64,000 nucleotides of DNA from Erysipelothrix amsterdamensis (GCF_940143175.1 NZ_OW659496.1:496001-560000); one strand, 5' to 3'. Counted from the first letter of the stretch, positions 34,928 to 44,077 are shown. Numbers and translations are program-made. The notes: generated from the sequence alone by a model not told the origin.

Positions 34928-36253
34928 ATGATCGAATTATCTAAAAATATTGAAACCGTGATGATGGAGCTTACTGACCGTGGATTTGAAGTTTTTGTGG
35001 TTGGTGGCTTTGTTCGTGATGCGCTAATGGGACATCGATCATTTGATATAGACTTATGTACCAATGCTTTACCAGAACAACTTTTAAAAATTTATGAAAA
35101 ATATTCACTTGAATCAAACGGTCATGATTATGGTGTTAAGTTTATGTTCGGTGAAGAACATTTTGAAATCTCTACAATGCGGCTTGAAGGGGATTATGAG
35201 GATGGTAGACGGCCATCACGTGTAGAATTTATTAATCACCTTTTTGATGATTCAAAGCGTCGTGATTTTACGGTGAATGCTCTTTATTATCATCCGCGTC
35301 ATGGTTTAATTGATTACTATAATGGGGTCGATCATTTAAAAAATCATAAACTTCGTGTTATTGGCGATCCTAAAGTTCGTTTTAAAGAGGACGTATTACG
35401 AATTGCGCGTCTTTATCGCTTTAAATCGGAACTCGGTTTTGATATTGATGCAGAAACATTATTTGAGGTACAATCACAAATAGAGTCACTTCAACGTCTA
35501 AAACTTGTACAAATTTATCCTGAACTATCACGTTATTTGAAGGGACCCTATTTTTTAGAAACAAGCCTTCACTGTCCGGAATTCTTAATGACACTTTTTC
35601 CGCCGCTCAAGGCAACGCTAGGATTTGATCAGCATAACCCTTTCCATGAATACTCGCTATACGAGCATACCATTCGTACAATGCAAGGAATTCCAAATCG
35701 CGTTGATTTGAAATTGGTTGCTTTGTTTCATGATTTAGGAAAAATTAATGTGCAAACTGTAGATGATTTGGGTATTGCACACTATCCGGGTCATGCGCAA
35801 GCAAGTTGTATCATTGCGCGCCCTTATTTTGAAGCATTACAATTCTCAATTAAGAAGCGGACGTATTTAGAGAAATTGATTCTTGAACACGATTTAAAAG
35901 TACAACCAGTATCTGCGCAACTCCAACAACTCATCCGAGTTCATGGAATTGAGTGGGTTGAGGACTTAATGGCAGTAAAGCGTGCTGATAACTTAGCGAA
36001 AGGTTCGCGAGCACAGTATCAGCTACAACGATGTACGCATATAAGTCAAATTATCCAAGAAATTAGAGATCAAAAACATCCTACATCCATTCGTGATCTT
36101 GAGATCACGGCGTCGGACTTAAAAAAATTAGGTATTGAAGGAAAAACAATTAATAAGTATTTAAATATGTGTTTGGATTGTGTTATTGAAGGAACGCTTC
36201 CAAATACACATGAAGCACTGTTGAAGTGTCTTAAGGAGGTTATTGAAGGATGA
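34928..36253 (+). CDS. cca: CCA-adding tRNA nucleotidyltransferase / poly(A) polymerase family
   Basis: 441 aa class II nucleotidyltransferase that adds or repairs the tRNA 3' CCA end. Catalytic head VVGGFVRDALMG with DIDLCT (two Asp) at ~20-45, RRDFTVNALYY (~115), and the RRxxR-like base-selection helix FKEDVLRIARLYRF. A C-terminal HD domain (HDLGKINVQTVDD) is present. ATG 34928 is preferred because GGAG lies 9 nt upstream; alternatives at 34913 or 34922 are too close. The end overlaps the next gene by 4 nt. Confidence 0.9.
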   Translation: MIELSKNIETVMMELTDRGFEVFVVGGFVRDALMGHRSFDIDLCTNALPEQLLKIYEKYSLESNGHDYGVKFMFGEEHFEISTMRLEGDYEDGRRPSRVEFINHLFDDSKRRDFTVNALYYHPRHGLIDYYNGVDHLKNHKLRVIGDPKVRFKEDVLRIARLYRFKSELGFDIDAETLFEVQSQIESLQRLKLVQIYPELSRYLKGPYFLETSLHCPEFLMTLFPPLKATLGFDQHNPFHEYSLYEHTIRTMQGIPNRVDLKLVALFHDLGKINVQTVDDLGIAHYPGHAQASCIIARPYFEALQFSIKKRTYLEKLILEHDLKVQPVSAQLQQLIRVHGIEWVEDLMAVKRADNLAKGSRAQYQLQRCTHISQIIQEIRDQKHPTSIRDLEITASDLKKLGIEGKTINKYLNMCLDCVIEGTLPNTHEALLKCLKEVIEG

Positions 36254-36951
36254 GTTATATTGAAGTTAAAGATATTACAAAAGTATACAAAGTTGGAAAC
36301 GTTGAAATCTCAGCATGTGCAGGGGTGGATTTTTCTATTAATAAAGGTGAGTTTATCGTTATTGTTGGACCATCCGGTGCTGGGAAAACAACTGTAATGA
36401 ATATTATTGGTGGTATGGATACGCCCACTTCGGGGAGTGTTACCATCGATGGAAAAGCAATTACTGGCATGAGTGATCGAGAAATGACGGCTTATCGACG
36501 TGATGATGTTGGGTTTGTTTTTCAATCATATAACTTAATCCCTAATCTTACCGCTTTGGAGAATGTGGAACTTGCGACTCAGATATGTAAAGATGCTAAG
36601 AACCCTCAAATAATTTTAGAACAAGTGGGTCTAGAGAAACGTATGGGAAATTTCCCGGCGCAAATGTCAGGTGGCGAACAACAACGTGTTGCGATTGCAC
36701 GGGCAATTGCTAAGAATCCGAAGTTATTACTTTGTGATGAACCCACGGGAGCGCTGGATACTGAAACGGGGCAACAAGTTCTTCGGGTGCTTCGTGATTG
36801 TTCTGATATCTATAATATGACGGTAGTGATTATTACTCATAACCAAACCATCACACAAATTGCAGACCGAGTTATTGAAATAAAAAACGGTAAAGTTGAA
36901 CGAAATTGGGCTAATGATCATGTGAAGTCGGTGGATGACATCTCATGGTAA
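36250..36951 (+). CDS. ABC transporter ATP-binding protein (MacB/LolD type)
   Basis: 233 aa. Walker [11 protein letters not shown]-loop [12 protein letters not shown], signature [15 protein letters not shown], Walker [13 protein letters not shown] and H-loop ITHNQ. EPTGALD and SGGEQQR are typical of ATPases that pair with FtsX-like mechanotransmission permeases. It overlaps cca (ATGA) and the next gene (7 nt), so it is coupled to the permease that follows. Confidence 0.92.
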   Translation: MSYIEVKDITKVYKVGNVEISACAGVDFSINKGEFIVIVGPSGAGKTTVMNIIGGMDTPTSGSVTIDGKAITGMSDREMTAYRRDDVGFVFQSYNLIPNLTALENVELATQICKDAKNPQIILEQVGLEKRMGNFPAQMSGGEQQRVAIARAIAKNPKLLLCDEPTGALDTETGQQVLRVLRDCSDIYNMTVVIITHNQTITQIADRVIEIKNGKVERNWANDHVKSVDDISW

Positions 36952-39900
36952 AAGATATCCTACGCGAAATTAAGGCGAAGTGGTTTCAGTTTGTTGCGAT
37001 CCTTATAATCACCGCGTTGGGGGTTGGTTTTTTTGTTGGGATTCGTGTAACAGGATATGACATGCGTGCTACGGGTGATCGATACATGAAAGAAAGCGAA
37101 GTGATGGATTTAGAATACCGTCACAGCCTTGGTATTGATCAAGCAATGTTGGAACAACTCAGTGGTATTGTGGACGGGGATGCAGTCGGTGTCTATGACG
37201 GCGATGCATTTATTGGCCTTCGCGATGTTGATGGTGTGATGAAAGTCATCGAAATAAATCAACAAACAGAAAAAGATATTACCCTTGTAGATGGACGAAT
37301 GCCCACTCAAAAAAATGAAGTAGTGGTTGATAAAGTACTTCATGAACACCGTGGTTTTGAACTCGGAGATACTGTAAAATTAAAGAAAAATGATGTATTT
37401 AAGGCAGCAAATCTTAAAATAGTCGGCTTTGCGGAATCCAGTTTGTATATGAATCTCGAACGGGGTCAAAGTAAAATAGGATCTGGAAATGTACTTGGGT
37501 TTATGTATGGTCTTGATTTGGATAAAGAAATTGATGTATTCACCAGTGCACGCTTTGTGTTTGGAGAAGATGTTAATATTGAAGCGCAAAAAGAACGTAT
37601 AAAAGAGCAGGAAGCGGCGATCTCATCGCAACGTTTTGACCGTGCTTCAAAGCCAGAGCTTGAAAAACTTCAAGATGCTCAAAAAGAATTAGATCAAAAA
37701 CGTCTCGAAGCAGATCAAGAATTTGCGAAAGGGTCCCAAACGCTAACGCAAACAAGACTACAGCTCCAAGATGCTCATGAAGAACTTGAAAACGGAATTC
37801 TTGAACTCTCATCTCAGCCTGGACCAGGAGACTTACAAACAAAACTTGATAGTGCAGTGCGTCGCTTTGCTCAGACTGTGGGAGAACGTGAAAACATTCT
37901 AAAAGGTTATGAAGCAGAGTTGGCTAAAGGTCAAGAACAATATAATTTAGGACTGACTGCTCTAGAGGCTAAACGCCCAGAAATTGATGCGTTAAAGGAA
38001 AATGTTGATACACTTCCTGAGCCTCAAAAAACAGAGGCATTGGCAGCAATTGCGGCTTTTGAAAAAACAGAAGCAACCCTTACTGCTTCCAAAGCGGAAC
38101 TTGATAAAAATGAGGCGGAAATTAAAGCTGGTTTTGAAAGTTTAGAGCAAGGGAAGGCGAAATTTAAAGAAGGACAAGTGCGGATTCAAAAAGGAATCCA
38201 AGAATATAATTCAGGACTTAAAAGTTTAACCGAAGCAGAACGTGCTTTTGATCTCAAGAAAACGGAAGTATATGGTCAAATTGAATCAGGTCAAAAAACA
38301 ATCGATGACGGTTTAAAAGAACTTGAAGAAACAGACCACGGAAAACTCTACCTACTTGATCGGGAAGATGTCCTTATCGGATATCGTGAATTTTACCAAG
38401 ACAGTGATCGCATTGAAGCGATTGGCCAAGTTTTTCCACTCATCTTCTTCGGTGTTGCGATTCTTGTAACACTAAGTACCGTGACGCGTATGGTCGATGA
38501 ATCACGCATGCAAATGGGTGTCTATAAGGCACTTGGGTATTCTTGGCTCGCATCAGCGATGAAGTTTGTTGGGTTTACCGGACTTGCATGGATTTTAGGC
38601 TCAATTCTTGGCTTAATCATGGGATTCTATATGATTCCCACGCTTATTTATAATGCATATCGCATTATGTATCTAACACCGGAACTTGAAAGTGGCTTTG
38701 TATGGAGTTATGCAGCGGTTCCACTACTCATTAGTTTTGTTTCCAGTGTTGGTGTTGCAATGATTAAATCGATGTCAGTGAGCCGTGAAAAGGCTGCAAA
38801 CTTGTTACGTCCACCACTTCCAAAAAGTGGTCAGCGAATTCTTCTTGAACGGATACCTATGTTTTGGAATCGACTCAGTTTTCTATATAAAGTTAGTCTA
38901 CGAAATCTTTTTAGAAACAAAACACGCTTTGCCATGACTGTTGTTGGGATTGGCGGATGTTGTGGTCTTCTTATAACTGGATTTGGTATCAAGCACTCAA
39001 TCTACTCAATTGTTGATAAACAATTTGATGAAGTTGTTCAATACGACGGTATGGTGCTCTACGATCAAGAAGTTTCTACAGAGAATATTACCGTTACAGA
39101 GTCAATTCATATTGCGACCGAAGCGGCAAAAGTAGATGATTTAGATGTAACGCTTTATGTTGCGGAAGATTTTAAAGCGTTACCAAATTTTATCCAATTA
39201 AAAGATCGTCATACAAAAGAACCAATCTCTATTGAAAAAGATCCAATTGTGATTACTGAAAAACTATCAATCTTAAAAAATGTGGATGTCGGTGATGTTC
39301 TCACGTTCAGAGTGAATGAACACGATTATGAGTTTGAAATTGGTGGGATTTCAGAGAACTATGTTGCCCACTATATCTTTATGAGTGAAGCACAACATCA
39401 AGCCATAACCGGAAAAAAATTACCTGAAAACATGTATCTCTTTAATACACCGGATGATCATGATCAGGTGGCAGAGCAATTGCTTCGTCAAGATTCTGTA
39501 TTTAACGTCAGTTTCTTAGGTGATATGCGTGAATCGTATCAAGACATGATGGGGAATTTCGATATTGTTATTTATGTTATCGTGGGTGCTGCATTCGCAC
39601 TGGAAGTGATTGTACTTCTAAACCTTATTACTATGAATATTAGTGAACGTTATAAAGAACTTGCGACCTTAAAAGTTCTTGGCTTTTATCCTAAAGAGCT
39701 TGCAACGTATATCCTACGTGAAAATATAATTCTGACCTTAATCAGCCTTATATTTGGTGTTGGATTTGGATATTTCCTCCACCAATTTGTGGTGGTACAA
39801 GCAGAATTGGATGCAATCATGTTTAATCGAGAGTTGTTACCAATGAGTATTGTAATGGCTATCGTATTAACATTCGCGCTTTCAATTATCATAAACGTCC

Positions 39901-39962
39901 TCATGGCTCGCCGTGCAAACCATGTGAATATGAGTGAAGCATTGAAGACATTTGATGATTAA
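36945..39962 (+). CDS. FtsX-like ABC permease with large extracytoplasmic coiled-coil domain
   Basis: 1005 aa. Membrane helix ~13-33, an extracytoplasmic MacB-like part (~40-200), a long charged heptad-rich coiled coil (~205-465, repeated Q, E, K, L, A), a first FtsX block of three helices (~490-620), another helix (~665-685), a second extracytoplasmic part, and a final FtsX block (~870-995). This duplicated FtsX architecture is used by MacB-type transporters that transmit force or release lipoproteins and peptides rather than pass substrate through the membrane. Substrate unknown. It pairs with the ATPase just upstream. Confidence 0.88.
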   Translation: MVKDILREIKAKWFQFVAILIITALGVGFFVGIRVTGYDMRATGDRYMKESEVMDLEYRHSLGIDQAMLEQLSGIVDGDAVGVYDGDAFIGLRDVDGVMKVIEINQQTEKDITLVDGRMPTQKNEVVVDKVLHEHRGFELGDTVKLKKNDVFKAANLKIVGFAESSLYMNLERGQSKIGSGNVLGFMYGLDLDKEIDVFTSARFVFGEDVNIEAQKERIKEQEAAISSQRFDRASKPELEKLQDAQKELDQKRLEADQEFAKGSQTLTQTRLQLQDAHEELENGILELSSQPGPGDLQTKLDSAVRRFAQTVGERENILKGYEAELAKGQEQYNLGLTALEAKRPEIDALKENVDTLPEPQKTEALAAIAAFEKTEATLTASKAELDKNEAEIKAGFESLEQGKAKFKEGQVRIQKGIQEYNSGLKSLTEAERAFDLKKTEVYGQIESGQKTIDDGLKELEETDHGKLYLLDREDVLIGYREFYQDSDRIEAIGQVFPLIFFGVAILVTLSTVTRMVDESRMQMGVYKALGYSWLASAMKFVGFTGLAWILGSILGLIMGFYMIPTLIYNAYRIMYLTPELESGFVWSYAAVPLLISFVSSVGVAMIKSMSVSREKAANLLRPPLPKSGQRILLERIPMFWNRLSFLYKVSLRNLFRNKTRFAMTVVGIGGCCGLLITGFGIKHSIYSIVDKQFDEVVQYDGMVLYDQEVSTENITVTESIHIATEAAKVDDLDVTLYVAEDFKALPNFIQLKDRHTKEPISIEKDPIVITEKLSILKNVDVGDVLTFRVNEHDYEFEIGGISENYVAHYIFMSEAQHQAITGKKLPENMYLFNTPDDHDQVAEQLLRQDSVFNVSFLGDMRESYQDMMGNFDIVIYVIVGAAFALEVIVLLNLITMNISERYKELATLKVLGFYPKELATYILRENIILTLISLIFGVGFGYFLHQFVVVQAELDAIMFNRELLPMSIVMAIVLTFALSIIINVLMARRANHVNMSEALKTFDD

Positions 39963-39967
39963 AATTT

Positions 39968-39990
39968 AAAAAGAGGCACATGCCTCTTTT
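39968..39990 (+). terminator. Terminator after the FtsX-like permease
   Basis: AAAAGAGGCA-CA-TGCCTCTTTT; stable stem but only four T after it. Confidence 0.65.
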
Positions 39991-40022
39991 CCATAGTTTG
40001 TCGTTTCACTTTGAAATTATGA

Positions 40023-40122
40023 TATAATATTAAATAATATCGTTTGAACGATTATGCCTCAGTATTGACAATTGAGGAGGTAGTTTGTAGAATTACTGTT
40101 ATAGAAAATTTGGAGGATTGTT
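40023..40122 (+). promoter_or_regulatory. Promoter -10 and leader of the CNNM/CorC gene
   Basis: TATAAT at 40023-40028 would start a leader of about 165 nt. It contains a CCTCA / TGAGG hairpin (40057-40078) and a GAGGAGG not followed by a usable start codon. No known riboswitch class is recognised. Confidence 0.4.
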
Positions 40123-40123
40123 T

Positions 40124-40198
40124 GTGGAAAACAGTGACCAGGATAGTTATCCTAAAAGGAATCAAAAATACAGTGTAATTATAGGGGGGGTTCAATAA
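40124..40198 (+). CDS. Possible leader peptide, 24 aa, overlapping the CNNM/CorC start
   Basis: A GTG start has TTTGGAGG 8 nt upstream, a strong Shine-Dalgarno. The frame runs 24 codons (ENSDQDSYPK...VIIGGVQ) and its TAA overlaps the ATG of the following gene in TAATG. The sequence is polar, with no run of one amino acid that would suggest attenuation. It could couple translation of the downstream gene. It contains a small hairpin AGGATA-GT-TATCCT. Confidence 0.45.
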   Translation: MENSDQDSYPKRNQKYSVIIGGVQ

Positions 40199-41526
40199 TG
40201 TTTGTACAAATCATAACCCTATTGTTTTTAGTACTCTTAAATGCTTTTTTTGCAGGAAGTGAATTAGCGTTTGTTTCAATTAATAATAACAAACTTAAAA
40301 GTATGGCAGAAGAAGGACATAAGAAAGCACAACGCGTCTTAGAACTTAAAGCAGTTCCGAACCGTTTCTTGTCAACCATTCAAATTGGTGTATCCTTGGC
40401 AAGTATTTTATCGGGGGCATTTGCTTCAGAAGCGTTTGCGCAAGTTCTTACAGATTGGGTCGTACAAAATGGTTGGATGGCTGCTTCGGTTATGAAGCCA
40501 ATTTCAATGATTTTGATTACACTGTTGACGTCATATTTAATGCTTGTTTTTGGGGAACTTGTTCCAAAGCGCATTGCGATGACCAGTCCAGAAAAATTTG
40601 CTTTTTTTGTAGTCTATCCCATTTCAGCCTTAGCAGTCTTTACGAAACCCTTGGTAAAAGTGTTGTCGGTATCGACGAATCTTGTACTGAGAATAATTGG
40701 AATTGATCCTGATAAAGCTGAAGATGAAGTGACGGAAGAGGAAATCCGAATTATGGTTGATGCGGGTGAAATTGATGTCACGGAAAAAGAAATGATTAAT
40801 AATATATTTGAATTTGATAATCTCGATGTAGCGGATATTATGACTCACCGTACAGAAGTTGTCGGTATTGATGTATCCAGTTCTTTTGCGGACATTATGG
40901 AACTTGTTGATGAAGAACGTTATACACGTTATCCCGTTTATGAGGATAGTATCGATAACATTATCGGTTTAATTCATTTACGTGATTTATTGCGTTATGT
41001 TAAAGATCATCGTGATGATGAAGTGTTTGAGATTAAAAAAATTATTCGCGAACCTTACTATGTTCCTGATTCAAAACGTACGGATGAACTATTTAGAGAA
41101 TTACAAAACAGTAAGATGCATTTTGCTGTCGTGATTGATGAGTACGGTGGTACTGCTGGCATTGTGACGATGGAAGATCTTATTGAAGAAATTATGGGTA
41201 ACATTATGGATGAATACGATGAAGAAGAGGAACAAGAGATTGTTGCTGTGAATTTGGATGAGTATTTAGTTGATGGGGCCTGTGATATTGAAGATTTAGA
41301 AGATGTACTCAATATTAATCTTCCTGTTGAAGATTACGATACTGTTAGTGGTTTTGTCGTCGGTCAAATTGGACGTCTTCCAACTGAAGAGGATGTACGC
41401 GAAGATTTATCAGATGTCATTTATCATGGATATCGTTTCTCCATTATGGAACTTGATGAAAAAGTTATTGCACGTGTTCGTGTAACAAAAGAAAAGGAAG
41501 TCGATCTCGACTCCCTTGAAGATTAG
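40198..41526 (+). CDS. CNNM/CorC (HlyC-TlyC family) membrane protein with CBS pair
   Basis: 442 aa. Order: CNNM/DUF21 transmembrane domain with helices in ~1-150 (LLFLVLLNAFFAGSELAFVSINNNKLK; the FAGSE segment is typical), a CBS pair (~205-335), and the CorC/HlyC C-terminal domain (~345-430, VDGACDIEDLEDVLNINLP). The family is linked to Mg2+ (or Co2+) export; the older name hemolysin is misleading. GGGGGGG precedes the ATG. Its stop overlaps the convergent Rrf2 gene by four bases. Confidence 0.9.
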   Translation: MFVQIITLLFLVLLNAFFAGSELAFVSINNNKLKSMAEEGHKKAQRVLELKAVPNRFLSTIQIGVSLASILSGAFASEAFAQVLTDWVVQNGWMAASVMKPISMILITLLTSYLMLVFGELVPKRIAMTSPEKFAFFVVYPISALAVFTKPLVKVLSVSTNLVLRIIGIDPDKAEDEVTEEEIRIMVDAGEIDVTEKEMINNIFEFDNLDVADIMTHRTEVVGIDVSSSFADIMELVDEERYTRYPVYEDSIDNIIGLIHLRDLLRYVKDHRDDEVFEIKKIIREPYYVPDSKRTDELFRELQNSKMHFAVVIDEYGGTAGIVTMEDLIEEIMGNIMDEYDEEEEQEIVAVNLDEYLVDGACDIEDLEDVLNINLPVEDYDTVSGFVVGQIGRLPTEEDVREDLSDVIYHGYRFSIMELDEKVIARVRVTKEKEVDLDSLED

Positions 41527-41948
41527 ATGTAATACATATTACCGTCGCCGGATTCATTCTTAATGAGTTCGGCGATTTCTTTTAGTTTAATGCCTTTTAA
41601 AGTCTCACGAAGTGCTGCATCAATGGGTGTGTATAAATGCGTACATAATGCTGCGTTTATAATATTATCATCTGTTGATGCTGGTGTTTTTTCGAAAAGC
41701 GATGGCTCTAAAGCATTAAGTATGTTAAACATATTACATTCTTTGGATTTTAAATAATAGCCTCCCGCAGGACCTTTAACTGCGTCAACGAGATTGGCTT
41801 GTTTTAAGCTGGAAAAAACTTGTTCAAGATAAATTTTAGAAATGTTTAGATGCTCAGCGATGTTCACAAGTGTTGTAAGTTCCTGATCGTTGATGTGCAT
41901 ATAAGTCATCGCGGCGATGCCGTAACGTGTTCGTGCGGATAATTTCAT
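41523..41948 (-). CDS. Rrf2 family transcriptional regulator (CymR-like)
   Basis: 141 aa. Winged helix: MKLSARTRYGIAAMTYM, then helix-turn-helix TLVNIAEHLNISKIYLEQVFSSLKQANLV and the wing KGPAGGYYLK. It lacks the three-Cys cluster of IscR/NsrR (a single Cys in ALCTHLY), so it should not bind an iron-sulfur cluster. It diverges from cysK; in Bacillus and Staphylococcus the Rrf2 protein CymR works with CysK as co-repressor of cysteine genes, so a CymR-like role is a reasonable inference. AAGGAG precedes the ATG. Confidence 0.85.
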   Translation of the reverse strand: MKLSARTRYGIAAMTYMHINDQELTTLVNIAEHLNISKIYLEQVFSSLKQANLVDAVKGPAGGYYLKSKECNMFNILNALEPSLFEKTPASTDDNIINAALCTHLYTPIDAALRETLKGIKLKEIAELIKNESGDGNMYYI

Positions 41949-41962
41949 GTCATCACTCCTTA

Positions 41963-41980
41963 TTACCTATAATGTTATGT
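41963..41980 (-). promoter_or_regulatory. Candidate Rrf2 operator A, overlapping the regulator's own -10
   Basis: TTACCTATAATGTTATGT on the plus strand. A near-copy in opposite orientation lies near the cysK start (operator B). It covers the -10 of the Rrf2 gene. Confidence 0.55.
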
Positions 41981-42000
41981 CTTTTAGTATGTAATGTCAA
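41972..42000 (-). promoter_or_regulatory. Promoter of the Rrf2 regulator gene
   Basis: Minus strand TTGACA (41995-42000), 17-nt spacer, TAACAT (41972-41977). Confidence 0.6.
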
Positions 42001-42022
42001 TGAAACTGAAAGAGTGTTTGGA

Positions 42023-42050
42023 TTGACACGAGTACAATTCGTTGTATAAT
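42023..42050 (+). promoter_or_regulatory. cysK promoter
   Basis: TTGACA (42023-42028), 16-nt spacer, TATAAT (42045-42050), followed directly by operator B. Confidence 0.8.
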
Positions 42051-42054
42051 ACAT

Positions 42055-42072
42055 ATATAACATATAGGTAAA
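42055..42072 (+). promoter_or_regulatory. Candidate Rrf2 operator B at the cysK transcription start
   Basis: Reverse complement reads TTTACCTATATGTTAT, matching operator A except for one missing A. It sits at the expected +1 of cysK. Confidence 0.55.
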
Positions 42073-42081
42073 GGTGATAAT

Positions 42082-43011
42082 ATGAAAACATATAAAAATA
42101 TAACAGAACTTATTGGTCGTACTCCACTTGTAGAATTGAATAATATCTCAAAAGAAGCAGGACTTAAGAAGCCAATTCTTGCGAAAGTAGAGTTTTTTAA
42201 TCCAGGTGGTAGTGTTAAGGATCGTATTGCATTCGCAATGTTGACGGAAGCACGTAAGCAAGGTCTCGTTAATGATGATACCGTCATTATTGAACCTACA
42301 AGTGGTAATACCGGGATTGGTCTTGCATCCATTGGTGCATCAATGGGTCTTAAAGTAATCTTAACAATGCCAGAAACAATGAGTGTTGAACGTCGTAATT
42401 TATTAAAAGCTTATGGTGCAGAGTTGATTCTTACGGATGGTGCTTCTGGAATGAAAGGGGCCATTGCTAAAGCTGAGGAACTTGCAAAAGAATATGAGAA
42501 TTCATTTATTCCATCACAATTTGATAACAGCGCTAATGTTCAGGCGCATTACACAACCACAGGTCCAGAAATCTATGCAGATACAGATGGCCAAGTTGAT
42601 ATCTTTATTGCGGGTATTGGTACTGGTGGAACCATTACAGGTACCGGAATGTATTTAAAAGAAAAAAATCCAAATGTTCAAGTTATTACGGTTGAACCTG
42701 AAAACTCAGCAGTTCTTTCTGGAGAAAAACCTGGACCGCATAAACTACAAGGTCTAGGTGCGGGTTTTGTTCCTTCAATTCTTCAAACAGATATCTATGA
42801 GGAAATTATTCGAATTACGGACTCAGAAGCATTTGTTGTTGGTCGTCAGTTAGCTCAAGAAGAAGGTTTGCTTGTTGGGGTATCTTCAGGTGCTGCGGTT
42901 GCTGCTGCTGTGAAGGTCGCACAACGTCCTGAAAATGAAGGGAAGACGATTGTTGTTGTTCTTCCAGATACCGGTGAACGTTACTTATCAACACCAATGT
43001 TTAACGAGTAA
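42082..43011 (+). CDS. cysK: Cysteine synthase A (O-acetylserine sulfhydrylase)
   Basis: 309 aa PLP enzyme that makes cysteine from O-acetylserine and sulfide. The PLP lysine lies in [11 protein letters not shown] (~Lys45), the substrate loop is TSGNTGIG, the phosphate loop is [10 protein letters not shown], and [10 protein letters not shown] is at the C-terminus. Closest to the CysK/CysM type of Bacillota. AAAGGTGA precedes the ATG. The divergent Rrf2 regulator and mirrored operators suggest control by cysteine supply. Confidence 0.95.
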   Translation: MKTYKNITELIGRTPLVELNNISKEAGLKKPILAKVEFFNPGGSVKDRIAFAMLTEARKQGLVNDDTVIIEPTSGNTGIGLASIGASMGLKVILTMPETMSVERRNLLKAYGAELILTDGASGMKGAIAKAEELAKEYENSFIPSQFDNSANVQAHYTTTGPEIYADTDGQVDIFIAGIGTGGTITGTGMYLKEKNPNVQVITVEPENSAVLSGEKPGPHKLQGLGAGFVPSILQTDIYEEIIRITDSEAFVVGRQLAQEEGLLVGVSSGAAVAAAVKVAQRPENEGKTIVVVLPDTGERYLSTPMFNE

Positions 43012-43072
43012 TTAAAGTCTAAACCTAAAATTATAAATTCAATGTATGAGATTTTTTAGTTAAATTTAAATC

Positions 43073-43110
43073 AAAAGGTATTTTCTTATATGAAAGGAAA
43101 TGCCTTTTTT
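43073..43110 (+). terminator. Terminator of cysK
   Basis: AAAAGGTATTTTC pairs, with two G-U pairs, with GGAAATGCCTTTTTT around a loop. Confidence 0.65.
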
Positions 43111-43204
43111 AGTAATAGTACATTTTTAAGTTAGTGTTTTTTATTTAAACATAGAGAATCTATGGTAATATTTAAGATATAGAGTGAATGCGAGGTTAGA
43201 GATA

Positions 43205-43822
43205 ATGACACAGAAGAAACAAGCACGATATCAACAAATAGCACTTGATATTGCGGCGCGAATTGCACGTAATGATTTAATAGAAGGTGAACGTATTTCG
43301 GGTCGTTCTATTTTATCCAGTGAATATGGTGTATCTCCAGAAACAATTCGTAGAGCAATGAGTCTTCTTGAAGAGGTTGAAGTCGTGCATGTTGCGAATA
43401 ATTATGGAGTTATCATCGGTTCAAAAGAATCAGCCATTGCTTACTTAGATTCATTTTCCTCGGTTACAGATGTTACTCAGCTCAAACACCGTCTAAATGC
43501 ATTAATGGATAAACGTCATGAAATTGATGAAGAAATTCGGATTATTATTAGCCAAATCGTGGATTTATCAGGTCGATTTTCTTTTTCTGATCCTTTAAAA
43601 CGATTTGAATTTACATTACACTCGGGTTCGAAATTAATTGGTCAAACAATTGGAAGTTCTGCGTTTTACCAAACAACGAAGATGACAATTATTGCATTGA
43701 ATCGTCAAGGTACGATGATTTTATCGCCAGGACCGGATGCAATTTTTGAAGAAAATGATGTTCTCGTAGTAGTAGGGCATGTAGCGGATGTTGTTAAGGT
43801 AGAAATGTTAGTTCAAGGCTAG
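43205..43822 (+). CDS. GntR-type HTH regulator with C-terminal RCK_C domain (BusR-like)
   Basis: 206 aa. N-terminal GntR winged helix (~6-75, YQQIALDIAARIA...GRSILSSEYGVSPETIRRAMSLLEE), a helical linker (~85-125), and an RCK_C/TrkA-C domain (~133-206, FEFTLHSGSKLIGQTIG...ENDVLVVVGHVADV). This combination defines BusR of streptococci and lactococci, which binds c-di-AMP through RCK_C and represses osmolyte uptake. The target here is not next door, so a c-di-AMP role is by family only. AGGT lies 9 nt before ATG 43205; the upstream ATG at 43184 lacks one. Confidence 0.8.
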   Translation: MTQKKQARYQQIALDIAARIARNDLIEGERISGRSILSSEYGVSPETIRRAMSLLEEVEVVHVANNYGVIIGSKESAIAYLDSFSSVTDVTQLKHRLNALMDKRHEIDEEIRIIISQIVDLSGRFSFSDPLKRFEFTLHSGSKLIGQTIGSSAFYQTTKMTIIALNRQGTMILSPGPDAIFEENDVLVVVGHVADVVKVEMLVQG

Positions 43823-43849
43823 TCAAATAAAGTGTGATGTGGTAAGATT

Positions 43850-44062
43850 ATCATGAAAAATCGTACTAAAGATATATTGGTTTTGATGGAACTTTTAGAG
43901 ACAAGTTGGTTGGTGAAAAACTTGAGTGACATGAAATCGATGCTCCTTTAGAAGATGAGGAAACTCCGTATTGTTTGCGTTAAAAACAGGAGAGATGTAT
44001 ACACTTGTATAAATCAGGATGGTACCGCGTGAAAACGTTCCTGGATGGAATGTTTTTTTTAT
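43850..44062 (+). promoter_or_regulatory. T-box riboswitch of alaS (Ala specifier GCU)
   Basis: The leader holds the stem I pieces AGAGACAAG and TTGGTGAAAAACTTG, a specifier region ATCGATGCTCC with GCT (Ala) at 43942-43944, and the T-box sequence GGATGGTACCGCG at 44018-44030. The TGGT fits the A73-CCA end of tRNA-Ala. A terminator AACGTTCC / GGAATGTT plus T-run (44034-44060) follows. Uncharged tRNA-Ala should promote readthrough. Confidence 0.93.
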
Positions 44063-44077
44063 GTTTAGGAGGAAGTT

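Noticed and set aside
40023-40197. M-box, yybP-ykoY or other known metal riboswitch ahead of the CNNM/CorC gene
   Set aside because: I compared from memory with the conserved cores of the M-box, yybP-ykoY, ydaO and fluoride classes and found none of their key sequences.
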